The notes under the pieces were generated by a model. The model was not told the DNA's origin and did not search any database. It worked only from the letters and a program-made list of their open reading frames with translations. Of a DNA stretch of 64,000 bases, positions 54,431-64,000 are shown piece by piece. Where the stretch lies: assembly GCA_963777755.1 (NCBI GenBank), contig CAVZSC010000027.1:372001-436000 (forward strand), given 5' to 3'. Position numbers and translations under genes: made by a program. Source of the stretch: DATFWC01 sp963777755 (GTDB lineage: Bacteria > Pseudomonadota > Alphaproteobacteria > Rhizobiales > Xanthobacteraceae). The number at the start of each line of letters is the position of its first letter. The first letter of the stretch is position 1.

Positions 54431-55408
54431 ATGAGCGACCTGCAACCGACGAAACCGTTCGTCGTCGTGCGCGACCTCGGGCCCGGCCTGGATAGGCTCA
54501 AGGGCTCGGTGGTCGCGCTCGGCAATTTCGACGGCGTCCACCGCGGACACCGCCGGGTGATCGCAACCGCGCTCGAGCGTGCGCGCGCGCTCGGTACCGG
54601 CGCCGCGGCGCTGACCTTCGAGCCGCATCCGCGCGCCTTCTTCCGGCCCGACGAGCCCTTGTTTCGCTTGACCGACGAACGCAACAAGCTGCGCCTGTTC
54701 GCCGCCACGGGCCTTGCCGGCACGGTAGTCATGACGTTCGACGCAAGGCTCGCCAGCCTCACCGCGGAGGCATTCGTTCAGGACATTCTGGTCGATCGGC
54801 TCGGCGTGAGCGGCGTCGTGGTGGGGTTCAATTTTCATTTCGGCAAGGATCGCACCGGTTCTCCGGCGTTTCTCGTGTCCGAAGGGGAGAAGCGGGGCTT
54901 TGCGGTCGACGTCGTGCCGGTGTTCGGCGATCGCGGGCGGGCAGTCTCGTCAGGTCCGATTCGCCAGGCGCTGGCGGAGGGCAACGTCGCCGCCGCGGCC
55001 GAGCTGCTCGGCTATCCCTGGTTCACCACCGCAGCAGTGATCCACGGCGACAAGCGCGGCCGCGATCTCGGCTATCCGACCGCAAATCTTGTGCTCGATC
55101 CGGCCTGTCGCCTGCGGCATGGCATCTATGCGGTGCGGGTCGGTATCGACGGCGAGCGCCATGAGGGCGTTGCGAACTTCGGCCGGCGACCGATGTTCGC
55201 CACCGCGACGCCGCTGCTGGAAGTGCACCTGTTCGACTTTTCCGGCGACCTGTACGGCCGTACCCTCGACGTGGCATTCATTGCCTGGATCCGGGAGGAG
55301 ATGAAGCTCGCCTCGCTCGACGACCTGGTCCGCCAGATGGGCGACGATTCGCAGCACGCCCGCGCCGCCCTCGCCGGATCGCCCGCGGCATTTCCGCCTT
55401 TGGCATAG
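54431..55408 (+). CDS. ribF: Bifunctional riboflavin kinase/FAD synthetase
   Basis: A 325-residue RibF making FMN and then FAD. The N-terminal nucleotidyltransferase has 'VALGNFDGVHRGHRRVIATA' (GH.GH-like motif) and 'GFNFHFGKDRTGSPAFL'; the C-terminal kinase has 'GRDLGYPTANLVLDPACRLR HGIY' type motifs with PTAN, and 'FGRRPMF'. The start ATG is 54431. It precedes ileS by 209 bp; nothing recognised in that gap. It is a core gene, supplying flavin for the flavoenzymes in the cell. Confidence 0.95.
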   Translation: MSDLQPTKPFVVVRDLGPGLDRLKGSVVALGNFDGVHRGHRRVIATALERARALGTGAAALTFEPHPRAFFRPDEPLFRLTDERNKLRLFAATGLAGTVVMTFDARLASLTAEAFVQDILVDRLGVSGVVVGFNFHFGKDRTGSPAFLVSEGEKRGFAVDVVPVFGDRGRAVSSGPIRQALAEGNVAAAAELLGYPWFTTAAVIHGDKRGRDLGYPTANLVLDPACRLRHGIYAVRVGIDGERHEGVANFGRRPMFATATPLLEVHLFDFSGDLYGRTLDVAFIAWIREEMKLASLDDLVRQMGDDSQHARAALAGSPAAFPPLA

Positions 55409-55617
55409 GTTGTCCCGGTCGTCCCGGAGCGTGGGGCCTTTTCCCGGCCGGGCTCGCCTGCTATGAGGACGCCCATGTCGAAGCGGCGCACCCCTCGTTT
55501 CCTGATCGGGTCGATCATCATTAGCGGCCCGGCTTCCGCCTGAGCGCTCGACCAGCGCGGCGGAAGACCGGGGATTCCACCCGCTGACAGCACTCTCGAG
55601 CCGATTGAAGACCCGCC

Positions 55618-58600
55618 ATGACCGACAAGACCCGCGACTACAGCGAAACGCTGTTCCTGCCGAAGACCGATTTTCCCATGCGCGCAGGGCTGCCCCAGAA
55701 GGAGCCCGAGCTCTTGGCGCGCTGGACGCGGCTCAACCTCTACCGGCGGCTGCGCCAAGCGGCGCAGGGCCGGGCGAAATTCATCCTCCACGACGGCCCG
55801 CCCTATGCCAACGGCAACATCCATATCGGGCATGCGCTCAACAAGATCCTCAAGGACGTGGTGACGCGCTCGTGGCAGATGCTGGGCTTTGATTCGAACT
55901 ACGTGCCCGGCTGGGACTGTCACGGCCTGCCGATCGAGTGGAAGATCGAGGAGGAGAACTATCGCGCCAAGGGCAAGCCGAAGCCGGACCTCTCGAATGC
56001 GGCCGCGATGATCGCGTTCCGGCGCGAATGCCGGGCCTATGCGGAGCATTGGCTCAACGTCCAGCGCGAGGAGTTCAAGCGCCTCGGCGTCGAGGGCGAC
56101 TGGGACAATCCCTACACCACCATGAACTATGCCGCCGAGGCGCAGATCGCCCGCGAGATCATGAAATTCGCCGCCGGCGGCACGCTCTATCGCGGCTCGA
56201 AGCCGGTGATGTGGTCGGTTGTGGAGAAGACCGCGCTCGCCGAAGCCGAGGTGGAGTACGAGGACTATACCAGCGACCAGGTGTGGGTGAAATTCCCGAT
56301 CGCCTCGGCGGAGGTCGGACCCCTCGTATCGATGGATGCGGACGCAGCCAAGGGTATCCTCGATGAGCTGTGCCAGTCGGCGATCGTGATCTGGACCACC
56401 ACGCCGTGGACCCTGCCGGGCAATCGGGCGATCAGCTATTCGGCGAAGATCCGGTATGGGCTCTACCGCGTGACGCAGGCGCCGGCCGACAACTGGGCCA
56501 AAACCGGCGAGGCGCTGGTGCTGGCCGATCGCCTCGCCCCCGAAGTCATGCAGCAGGCGCGCGTCGAGGCGTTCGAAAGGGTCTGCGACGTGCCCGCCGA
56601 AGTGATCGAGGGCCTGACCGCCGTCCATCCGCTCAAAGGCCTGGGCGGCGGCTACGATTTCGCCGTGCCGTTGCTCGACGGGGACCATGTCACCGAGGAT
56701 GCCGGCACCGGCTTCGTCCATACGGCGCCCGGTCACGGCCGCGAGGACTTCGATATCTGGATGGCGAATGCCGCCCTCATGGAAGAGCGCGGCATCCGCA
56801 CGCCGATCCCCTATACGGTCGACGAGAACGGCGCCTTCACGGCCGACGCGCCAGGCTTCACCGGCAAGCGCGTCATCACCGACAAGGGCGAGAAAGGCGA
56901 CGCCAACGAGGCGGTGATGAAGGCGCTGATGGACGCCGGCATGCTGCTCGCGCGCGGCCGGCTCAAGCATCAATACCCGCATTCCTGGCGCTCGAAGAAG
57001 CCGGTCATCTTCCGCAATACGCCGCAATGGTTCATCGCAATGGACAAGGACGTCGCGACGCCGGACGGGGCGCGCCGGGGTGGCGACACGCTGCGCCAGC
57101 GCGCGCTTGGCGCCATCAAGGAGACGCGCTGGGTGCCGCCGCAGAGCGAGAACCGCATGACCGGCATGATCGAGAACCGGCCGGACTGGGTGATCTCGCG
57201 CCAGCGGGCCTGGGGCGTGCCGATCACCGTGTTCGTCCGCGAGACGGGCGGCGGCACGGTCGAGATCCTCAATGACGAGCGGGTCAATCGGCGCATCGCC
57301 CAGGCGTTCGAGCAGGAGGGTGCCGACGCCTGGTACGCGGAGGGCGCGCGCGCTCGCTTTCTCGGCGAACTCGCCAACGAGGAGTGGAAGAAGGTCGACG
57401 ACATTCTCGACGTCTGGTTCGATTCCGGCTCGACCCACGCCTTCACATTGGAGGTGCGCGAGGATCTCGGGGTTCGTCGCATCCGCGACGGCGGTGCCGA
57501 CACGGTGATCTATCTCGAGGGCTCGGACCAGCACCGCGGCTGGTTCCAATCGTCGCTCCTGGAAAGCTGCGGGACCCGCGGCAGGGCGCCGTTCGACATC
57601 GTCTACACGCACGGCTTCACCCTCGACGAGCACGGCCGCAAGATGTCGAAGTCGCTCGGCAACGTGGTGGCGCCGCAGGACGTGATGCGCCAGTCGGGGG
57701 CCGACATCCTGCGCCTGTGGGTGTGCTCGACCGACAGCTGGGACGACCAGCGCATCGGCCCGGAGATCCTCAAGACCGACGTCGAGATCTACCGCAAGCT
57801 GCGCAACACGATCCGCTGGATGCTCGGCAACCTCGTGCACTTCCACGAGGAGGACCGCGTTCGCCCCGAGGCCATGCCGGAGATCGAGCGGCTGATGCTG
57901 CACCGGCTGGCCGAGCTCGACGGCGCGGTGCGCGAGGCCTATCGCGAGTTCGACTACAAGCGCATCTTCGCCGCGCTGAACGCGTTCATGACCATCGACC
58001 TGTCGGCGTTCTATTTCGACATGCGCAAGGACGCGCTCTACTGCGACCCGTACTCCTCGGCGACCCGCAAGGCGTGCCTGACCACGCTCGATCACCTGTT
58101 CCGCCACACGGTGACCTGGCTTGCGCCGATGCTGCCGTTCACCGCCGAGGAAGCCTGGCTCTCGCGCTACACGTCGGCCGACGGCTCGGTGCATCTCGAG
58201 CTGTTCCCGGCGGTCCCCGCCACCTGGCGCGATGACAGCCTCGCCGAGAAATGGCGCAAGGTGCGGCTGGTGCGCCGTGTGGTCACCGGGGCGCTGGAGG
58301 TCGAGCGCGCCGCCAAGCGCATCGGCGCTTCGCTCGAGGCGGCGCCCGTCGTCTATGTCAGCGACGCCGAGCTGTTCGCGGCGCTTACCGACGTGGATCT
58401 CGCCGAAGTTTCGATCACCTCGGCCGCGACCCTGGTCAACGGCGAGGGGCCGCCGGACGCGTTCCGGCTCGATGACGTGCACGGCGTCGCCGTCGTCCCC
58501 GCCCGGGCCGACGGCCGCAAATGCGCTCGCTCGTGGAAGATCTCGGCCGCGATCGGCAGCGATCCGGACTACCCGGATGTCACGCCGCGCGACGCACAGG

Positions 58601-58641
58601 CGTTGCGCGAATGGGAGGCCGTGCGCAAGGCGGCCGAATAG
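55618..58641 (+). CDS. ileS: Isoleucyl-tRNA synthetase
   Basis: A 1007-residue class I synthetase, the long alphaproteobacterial length. The HIGH motif is in 'HDGPPYANGNIHIGHALNKI' (residues ~59-78), the editing domain contains 'VIWTTTPWTLPGNRAISYS' and 'GTGFVHTAPGHGREDFDIW', the KMSKS motif is 'GRKMSKSLGNVVAPQD' (~674-690). An anticodon-binding domain follows ('FDYKRIFAALNAFMTIDLSA'). The closing residues carry one clear Cys only ('GRKCARSWK'), part of the C-terminal zinc-like region. lspA follows 11 bp later, a common pairing. Confidence 0.97.
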   Translation: MTDKTRDYSETLFLPKTDFPMRAGLPQKEPELLARWTRLNLYRRLRQAAQGRAKFILHDGPPYANGNIHIGHALNKILKDVVTRSWQMLGFDSNYVPGWDCHGLPIEWKIEEENYRAKGKPKPDLSNAAAMIAFRRECRAYAEHWLNVQREEFKRLGVEGDWDNPYTTMNYAAEAQIAREIMKFAAGGTLYRGSKPVMWSVVEKTALAEAEVEYEDYTSDQVWVKFPIASAEVGPLVSMDADAAKGILDELCQSAIVIWTTTPWTLPGNRAISYSAKIRYGLYRVTQAPADNWAKTGEALVLADRLAPEVMQQARVEAFERVCDVPAEVIEGLTAVHPLKGLGGGYDFAVPLLDGDHVTEDAGTGFVHTAPGHGREDFDIWMANAALMEERGIRTPIPYTVDENGAFTADAPGFTGKRVITDKGEKGDANEAVMKALMDAGMLLARGRLKHQYPHSWRSKKPVIFRNTPQWFIAMDKDVATPDGARRGGDTLRQRALGAIKETRWVPPQSENRMTGMIENRPDWVISRQRAWGVPITVFVRETGGGTVEILNDERVNRRIAQAFEQEGADAWYAEGARARFLGELANEEWKKVDDILDVWFDSGSTHAFTLEVREDLGVRRIRDGGADTVIYLEGSDQHRGWFQSSLLESCGTRGRAPFDIVYTHGFTLDEHGRKMSKSLGNVVAPQDVMRQSGADILRLWVCSTDSWDDQRIGPEILKTDVEIYRKLRNTIRWMLGNLVHFHEEDRVRPEAMPEIERLMLHRLAELDGAVREAYREFDYKRIFAALNAFMTIDLSAFYFDMRKDALYCDPYSSATRKACLTTLDHLFRHTVTWLAPMLPFTAEEAWLSRYTSADGSVHLELFPAVPATWRDDSLAEKWRKVRLVRRVVTGALEVERAAKRIGASLEAAPVVYVSDAELFAALTDVDLAEVSITSAATLVNGEGPPDAFRLDDVHGVAVVPARADGRKCARSWKISAAIGSDPDYPDVTPRDAQALREWEAVRKAAE

Positions 58642-58652
58642 AAAGGCTGCCG

Positions 58653-59174
58653 ATGCCGCGCCAATCGTCCCCATGGTTGAGCCCCCTCACCCGGCTCGGC
58701 CTTGCCGTGGCGGCGCTGGTCTTCGTCTTCGACCAGTCGCTGAAGCTGTGGGTGCTGTTGGTCTTCGACCTCGGCAGCAAGGGGCTGGTGCGGGTCGCGC
58801 CGGGCCTCGACTTGGTGCTGACCTGGAACAAGGGGATCAGCTACGGCCTGTTCCAGCAGCACAGCGAGGCGGGACGCTGGATTTTGATCGGTATCATGAT
58901 ACTTGCTGTGATCGCCCTGACGATCTGGCTCACCCGCACCCGCACGCGGCTGACCGCGCTCGCCCTCGGGCTCATCATCGGCGGCGCGCTGGGCAATGCG
59001 GTCGACCGGCTCGTTTTCGGGGCGGTGGCGGATTTCGTGCTGCTCTATGTCGCCACCGCCGACTGGCGCCTCGACTGGTACGTCTTCAACTTGGCCGACG
59101 CGGCCATCGTTGCCGGGGTCGTCGGCCTGTTGTATGAGTCGCTGTTCCCCGGCCGCGCCGCAAAAGCGCCCTGA
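58653..59174 (+). CDS. lspA: Lipoprotein signal peptidase II
   Basis: A 173-residue inner membrane aspartyl protease with four helices that cleaves prolipoprotein signal peptides. Start ATG 58653 (MPRQSSPWLSPLTRLGLAVA). Catalytic Asp residues are in 'GGALGNAVDRLVFGAVADFV' and 'YVFNLADAAIVAGVV' (the N..D motif), and 'TWNKGISYGLFQQ' is the conserved periplasmic N-x-G-x-x-F/Y element. It is co-transcribed with ileS. Confidence 0.96.
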   Translation: MPRQSSPWLSPLTRLGLAVAALVFVFDQSLKLWVLLVFDLGSKGLVRVAPGLDLVLTWNKGISYGLFQQHSEAGRWILIGIMILAVIALTIWLTRTRTRLTALALGLIIGGALGNAVDRLVFGAVADFVLLYVATADWRLDWYVFNLADAAIVAGVVGLLYESLFPGRAAKAP

Positions 59175-59260
59175 TCGCGCGCTTTATGGCTGTCGGAGAT
59201 GGGGCAACGCCTTGCAGTGGCTCGGGAATGGCCGGGTGCAGGCTTGTCGGAGTGGGAGCA

Positions 59261-59896
59261 ATGAGGGCCTTGATCCAGACCGCCGCGTGCGGCCTTCTCG
59301 GGACCGTCCTGGTGGTCTCCGGAGCACCCGGCGCGCGCGCCGCCGACGATGACGAGCCCGGAATCGACCAGAAGATCCTCCAGAACGTGATGCAGGGCAT
59401 CGGGCTGCGCGGTGGCCCCCCCATCGATTATCGCGAGCGCTCGCCGCTCGTCCTGCCGCCGCAGATCAATCTGCCCCCGCCGCAGGCAGATGCCACCCGC
59501 GCTCCCAATTGGCCGGTCGATGCCGAGGCCAAACGCCGCAAGGAGCAGCAGACCCGCCGCTTCGACGAAGTCAACGATACGCGTGCCTTGCGACCGAGCG
59601 AACTGAATGTCGGCCAGCCGCAGCGCAGCCGCAGCACTGCGACCTCCCAGGACCATCCGGACGGCAAACCCATGGGCCCGTCCGAGCTCGGTTACAAGGG
59701 CGGACTGTTCGGCTCCCTGTTCGGCAGCAAGAGCGAAAGCGCCGCCCAGTTTACCAATGAACCCGCGCGCAGCAGTCTGACCGAACCGCCGGTCGGCTAT
59801 CAGACTCCATCGCCGACGCAGCCCTACGCACCACCCTCGGCGCAGTCGGGCTGGTCGCCATTCAAGCCGTCCGATTACGGAGTCCCGGCGAAATAG
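59261..59896 (+). CDS. Exported Pro-rich protein of unknown function
   Basis: A 211-residue protein with a signal peptide (MRALIQTAACGLLGTVLVVS, cut after ARA) and a low-complexity, Pro/Gln/Ser-rich mature part ('PLVLPPQINLPPPQADATRA', 'PPVGYQTPSPTQPYAPPSAQ'). An alternative upstream Met at 59186 is less likely; ATG 59261 follows GGGAG. It stands between lspA and the M16 proteases on the same strand, an arrangement I recall in Bradyrhizobium-like genomes. No domain is recognised. Confidence 0.8.
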   Translation: MRALIQTAACGLLGTVLVVSGAPGARAADDDEPGIDQKILQNVMQGIGLRGGPPIDYRERSPLVLPPQINLPPPQADATRAPNWPVDAEAKRRKEQQTRRFDEVNDTRALRPSELNVGQPQRSRSTATSQDHPDGKPMGPSELGYKGGLFGSLFGSKSESAAQFTNEPARSSLTEPPVGYQTPSPTQPYAPPSAQSGWSPFKPSDYGVPAK

Positions 59897-60090
59897 GCGG
59901 ACGGCTGCGTTCTCGGCCTGCCGTCGGCGGACCGGGCCTTGCAACCCAGGCCGGATCAAAGCTGGGAGGCGCCGCCATTCCGGTCGCGCCTTGTTGAGAG
60001 GCGTGGCGCGCGCAACTGATGCAGCGCGCCGACAAAGCAACGGCCGTATGGAAGCGGCATCCATCCCCAACGGGTACGAAAGAGCAATCC

Positions 60091-61470
60091 GTGAGAAAAA
60101 GAAGCCACTTCACCCTTGCGGCCTTCGGTTTGGTCGCTGCCGCGGCGGCGTTTGCCGGTACAGGCTATGCGAGCACCGAAACCGGTCGCGGGGTGAGCCA
60201 TTTCACGCTCGCGAACGGTCTCGAGCTCGTCGTCATCCCCGACCGACGCACACCCGTCGTCACCCATATGATCTGGTACAAGGTCGGATCCGCCGACGAG
60301 TCGCCGGGCAAGTCCGGCATCGCCCATTTCCTCGAGCACCTGATGTTCAAGGGAACCGCCCGACACCCGGGCGGCCAATTTTCACGCACCGTGTCCAACC
60401 TGGGCGGCCAGGAGAACGCGTTCACCTCCACCGACTATACGGGCTACTTCCAGCGCACATCGCGCGAGTACCTTCCGACCCTGATGGAGCTCGAGGCCGA
60501 CCGCATGACCGGCCTGGTGCTGACCGACGACGTCGTGAAGCCGGAGCTTCAGGTCGTGCTGGAAGAGCAGAACATGCGAGTCGCCAACAATCCCGGCGCC
60601 CGGCTCGGCGAGCAGGTGGCGGCCGCGCTTTACCTCAATCACCCCTATGGACGTCCGGTGATCGGCTGGCGCCACGAGATCGAGCAGCTCAATCGCGAGG
60701 ACGCGCTCGCCTTCTACCGGCGCTTCTATACGCCCAACAATGCCATCCTGGTGATCGCCGGCGACGTCGAGGCCGGCGAAGTCAAGGCGCTCGCCGAGAA
60801 GACCTACGGCAAGGTCGAGCCGCGCGCGGAGATCGGGCCACGCGTGCGTCCCAAGGAGCCGGTCCCGGAAGCGGTCCGGCAGGTCACGCTTGCCGATCCG
60901 CGCGTGACCCAGCCGTCGCTCCAGCGCAGCTACCTCGCTCCCTCCTATGCCACGGCCAAGCCGGGTGAGGGCGAGGCGATCGACGTGCTCGCCCACGTTC
61001 TCGGCAGCGGCTCCACCAGCCGGCTCTACCGCACGCTGGTGGTGGACAAGAACATCGCCACCAGCGCCGGCGCCTGGTATCAGGGCTCGGCCCTCGACAT
61101 GTCGCGGTTCGGCGTCTACGCCACGCCAAAGCCCGGCGTCACGCTGCCGCAGATCGAGGAGGCCATCGACGCGGTGATCGCCGCGATCGCCGCAGAAGGC
61201 GTCACGCCCGACGAGCTCGAGCGCGCCAAGACCCGCATGGTCGCCGATGTCGTGTACGACCAGGACAATCAGTCGACGCTCGCGCGCTGGTACGGCAGCG
61301 CGCTCACCACCGGCATGACGGTCGAGAGCGTGCAAACCTGGCCGGCCCGCATCCGCGCGGTGACGGCGGATCAGGTGCGCGCCGCCGCCCGCCAGTTGCT
61401 CGACAAGCGCCGCTCGGTGACCGGCTACCTGATCAAGGACACGACGCAGACCGCGGAGAAGCGATCATGA
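60091..61470 (+). CDS. M16-family zinc metallopeptidase, active-type subunit
   Basis: A 459-residue insulinase/pitrilysin-type protease from GTG 60091 (VRKRSHFTLAAFGLVAAAAA, a signal peptide); ATG 60019 is a possible alternative. The inverted zinc motif HxxEH is present in 'KSGIAHFLEHLMFKGTARHP', with the distal Glu in 'ELQVVLEEQNMR'. The second M16 domain has 'HVLGSGSTSRLYRTLVVDKN'. It is periplasmic and overlaps the following M16 gene by 4 bp, so it is likely the catalytic half of a heterodimer. Targets unknown. Confidence 0.93.
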   Translation: MRKRSHFTLAAFGLVAAAAAFAGTGYASTETGRGVSHFTLANGLELVVIPDRRTPVVTHMIWYKVGSADESPGKSGIAHFLEHLMFKGTARHPGGQFSRTVSNLGGQENAFTSTDYTGYFQRTSREYLPTLMELEADRMTGLVLTDDVVKPELQVVLEEQNMRVANNPGARLGEQVAAALYLNHPYGRPVIGWRHEIEQLNREDALAFYRRFYTPNNAILVIAGDVEAGEVKALAEKTYGKVEPRAEIGPRVRPKEPVPEAVRQVTLADPRVTQPSLQRSYLAPSYATAKPGEGEAIDVLAHVLGSGSTSRLYRTLVVDKNIATSAGAWYQGSALDMSRFGVYATPKPGVTLPQIEEAIDAVIAAIAAEGVTPDELERAKTRMVADVVYDQDNQSTLARWYGSALTTGMTVESVQTWPARIRAVTADQVRAAARQLLDKRRSVTGYLIKDTTQTAEKRS

Positions 61471-62800
61471 GGACCTGTTTCGCCGCGGCTTGCGGTCGCC
61501 TGCACGCTCATCCTGTCGCTGACCTCGCTCGCGCACGCCACCAAGATCGAGCGGGTCATCAGCCCGGGCGGCATCGAGGCCTGGCTGGTGCAGGACAAGA
61601 CGGTGCCGCTGATCGCGGTCGACTTCGCCTTCCGCGGCGGCGCCATCCAGGATCCCGCCGACAAGGCGGGCCTCGCCAACATGGTCGCCGCCCTGCTCGA
61701 CGAAGGCGCGGGCGAGCTCGACGCCAAGACGTTCCACGAACGGCTGGAGGCGAAGGCGATCCAGCTCGGCTTCAGCACCAGTCGCGACAATTTCCGTGGC
61801 TCGCTGCGCACGCTGACGGAGCATCGCGTCGAGGCGTTCGAGCTCTTGCGGCTTTCGCTCACCGCCCCGCGATTCGAGGCCGCCGAAGTCGAGCGCATAC
61901 GCGGCCAGGTGATCGCGCGGCTCACCCGCGAGACCACGAGTCCCAACGAGATCGCCGGCAAGCGCTGGTGGTCCACGGCTTTCCCCACGCACCCCTACGG
62001 CCGCCCGGTGAACGGCACGCTCGAAACCGTGCCGCGCATCGACAGCGCCGATCTCAAGGCCTACGTGGGTCGCGTTCTCGCGCGCGACAATCTGAAGGTC
62101 GCGGTGGTGGGCGACATCGATGCGGCGAGCGTCGGCGCGTTCCTCGACAGCGTGTTCGGCGCGCTCCCGGCGAAAGCCGATCTTGCGCTGGTCGACGCCG
62201 CGCGGCTGGAAGGGCTCGGGCGCCGCATCGTGGTCGACCTCGATGTCCCGCAGGCTGTGGTGACGTTCGGCGGTCCCGGGATTCCGCGCAAGGATCCGGA
62301 TTTCATGGCCGCCTATATCGTCAACCACATTCTCGGCGGCGGCTCGTTCTCCTCGCGCCTCTATCTCGAGGTGCGCGAAAAACGCGGGCTCGCCTACTCG
62401 GTGCACAGCTCGCTGGTCTGGCTCGATCATGCGGCGATGCTGATGGGCGGGACCGGCACGCGCGCCGAGCGCGCGGGCGAAACGATCGAAGCTCATCGAG
62501 CAGGAGATTCGCCGGCTCGCCGAAAGCGGTCCGACCGAGGACGAGCTGCAACGGTCGCAGTCCTATCTCAAGGGCTCGTACGCGCTCGGCTTCGACACTT
62601 CCGCCAAGATCGCCGGCCAGCTGGTGCAGATCCAGCTCGACAACCTGGGCATCGACTACATCAACCGCCGCACCGCCATGATCGATGCGGTCACGATCGA
62701 CGACGTACGGCGGGTGGCGAAGCGCCTGCTCGACTCCGGGCTCCTGGTGACGGTCGTGGGTCGCCCGCAGGGCGTCACCGCGAAGCAGCAGGGCGGTTGA
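61467..62800 (+). CDS. M16-family protein, non-catalytic subunit type (two frameshifts)
   Basis: The partner of the preceding gene; ATG 61467 overlaps its stop. The signal peptide continues in another frame (LAVACTLILSLTSLAHATKI), needing one base near 61489; a second shift near 62490 moves to 'IEQEIRRLAESGPTEDELQR' and 'LGIDYINRRTAMIDAVTIDD', ending at 62800. The site aligned with HFLEH reads 'KAGLANMVAALLDEGAGELD', so the zinc ligands are missing, while the R/Y pair of non-catalytic subunits ('GGSFSSRLYLEVREKRGLAY') is kept. This is the usual active/inactive pair seen in mitochondrial-type processing proteases. Confidence 0.9.
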
Positions 62801-62812
62801 GGAAGGCCGGTG

Positions 62813-64000
62813 ATGGCGGAAATGCCGTTCACCCAGTCGATCGAGGCTGCGCGCGAGGAGCGCATCGGTCGCGAGGGCGTGGCGGCGGGGGCCTTCTCGG
62901 CGGCGCTCGACCGCACCCAGGGCGCGCTCGACGGCTTGCGTGCACGCCATGCCGACGGCGGCCTTCCGTTGTTGCGGCTTCCTGCCGCACGCGATGACCT
63001 TGCTTCGATCCGGGCGGCAGCCGAGCGGCTGCGCCAGGGCGCGACCGACATCGTGTTCCTGGGCACCGGTGGATCGAGCCTGGGCGGCCAGACGCTCGCC
63101 CAGCTCGCCGACCATGCGGTCGCCGGCGCGGGGAGCTTGCGCGGCGCCGCCCCGCCTGCATTTCATGGACAATCTCGATCCGACCACGTTCGGCATCGTG
63201 CTGACCCGCATGCCGCTCGCGACCACGCGGTTCGTCGCCATCTCGAAATCGGGCGGCACCGGCGAGACGCTGATGCAGACCATCGCGGTGCTCAGCGCCC
63301 TCGGTGAGGCGGGCCTGGGCGCGCGCCTGCCCGAGCTCGTGCTCGGCCTCAGCGAGCCGTCGAAGGGAAACAAGACGAACGGCCTGCGCGACCTCCTCGG
63401 CCGCTACAAGGTTCCGCTGCTCGATCACGACCCCGGCGTGGGCGGCCGCTTCTCCGTTCTCACCAATGTCGGGCTCCTGCCGGCGGCCATTGCCGGCCTC
63501 GACGTCGCGGCGGTGCGCGAGGGCGCAGCTTCCGCATTGAAACCGGTGCTCGATTCCCGGCCTCCGCCCGAGGTGCCGGCGGCGGTCGGCGCCGCGCTCG
63601 CGGTCTCGCTGGCGCAGTCCAAGGGCAAGCCGATCTCGGTGCTGCTGGCCTATGCGGACCGGCTCGAGCGCTTCACCCGCTGGTATGTGCAGCTGTGGGC
63701 CGAGTCGCTCGGCAAGGACGGCAAGGGCACGACGCCGGTTGCGGCCCTCGGCCCGGTCGACCAGCACAGCCAGCTGCAGCTGTTCATCGCCGGTCCGCGC
63801 GACAAGCTGTTCACCATCGTGACGATCGGCTGCGCCGGAACGGGGCCGCGCATCGACCGGGAGCTCGCCGCGCTCGCCGGCGAAAGCGACCTCGGAGGCA
63901 AGACGATCGGCGACCTGGTGGCGGCGCAGGGCCGCGCCACCGCCGAGACCCTGGCAAAGAACGGATGCCCGGTACGCACCATGCATGTGGAGCGGCTCGA
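62813..64000 (+). CDS. pgi: Glucose-6-phosphate isomerase (partial at window end; one frameshift)
   Basis: Interconverts glucose-6-phosphate and fructose-6-phosphate. The start ATG 62813 (MAEMPFTQSIEAAREERIGR) follows GGAAGG. 'DIVFLGTGGSSLGGQTLAQL' is the sugar phosphate-binding SIS element; after a shift near 63150 the next frame has 'LHFMDNLDPTTFGIVL', 'TTRFVAISKSGGTGETLMQT', 'GGRFSVLTNVGLLPAAIAGL' (PGI signature region) and 'GPVDQHSQLQLFIAGPRDKL'. The 3' end lies outside the window. The frameshift in a central metabolic gene suggests an assembly indel. Confidence 0.93.

Noticed and set aside
61467..62800. Programmed frameshifting of the second M16 gene
   Set aside because: Two separate shifts in unrelated contexts without a slippery heptamer, and many other genes in the window show the same type of indel; assembly error is simpler.

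Overview
The window looks like chromosome of a high-GC alphaproteobacterium, most likely a member of the Hyphomicrobiales (Rhizobiales). The evidence is a short HisG paired with a HisZ regulatory subunit, a CIRCE element ahead of groESL, CheY/CheZ plus a TipF-like degenerate EAL protein, DUF2076 and GtrA genes, a ribF-ileS-lspA-M16-M16 block, and many short GC-rich palindromes of a type I recall as common in that order. Genus cannot be set from sequence alone. I saw no tRNA, rRNA, CRISPR array or prophage.

Layout. 0-5.6 kb: end of a Bug/TctC binding protein, an RTX-type C-terminal remnant, a Tat-exported dienelactone hydrolase, a RidA protein, an HpaB-family flavin monooxygenase, a LysR regulator and a cytochrome c. 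5.6-7.8 kb: groESL under CIRCE. 7.9-14.7 kb: an NMT1-type binding protein, a GlcG-like protein, a POT peptide transporter, a lipoprotein, an ArsN2-like acetyltransferase, an MFS transporter and a polysaccharide deacetylase. 14.7-23.3 kb: a broken TctC gene, CheZ, an L,D-transpeptidase, DUF2076, a lipid/glycan-type set (ChbG/HpnK, family 2 glycosyltransferase, GtrA), then hisG and hisZ.

23.4-38.6 kb looks like an accessory segment inserted between hisZ and hisS. It starts with an IS5-family element and a cluster of palindromes, holds six Bug/TctC binding proteins without any TctA/TctB membrane partner, and carries catabolic enzymes (gentisate dioxygenase-like cupin, LLM flavin monooxygenase, ThDP enzyme, PEP mutase/isocitrate lyase family, GlcG-like) and a VapBC-type toxin-antitoxin pair. 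From hisS (38.6 kb) onward most genes look like core chromosome: an ARPP-1 domain protein, beta-alanine:pyruvate-type aminotransferase, a MacAB-like exporter, an FkbM methyltransferase, a degenerate EAL protein, a HAD hydrolase, cheZ-cheY, a hybrid histidine kinase, ribF-ileS-lspA, an exported protein, two M16 proteases and pgi, which runs off the window end.

A notable property of this sequence is that at least a dozen otherwise intact genes, including hisG, pgi, two cheZ genes and an L,D-transpeptidase, are split by single-base indels, often in short homopolymers. This points to residual assembly indels more than to wholesale gene decay, so frameshifted genes are given below with their full reconstructed extents.
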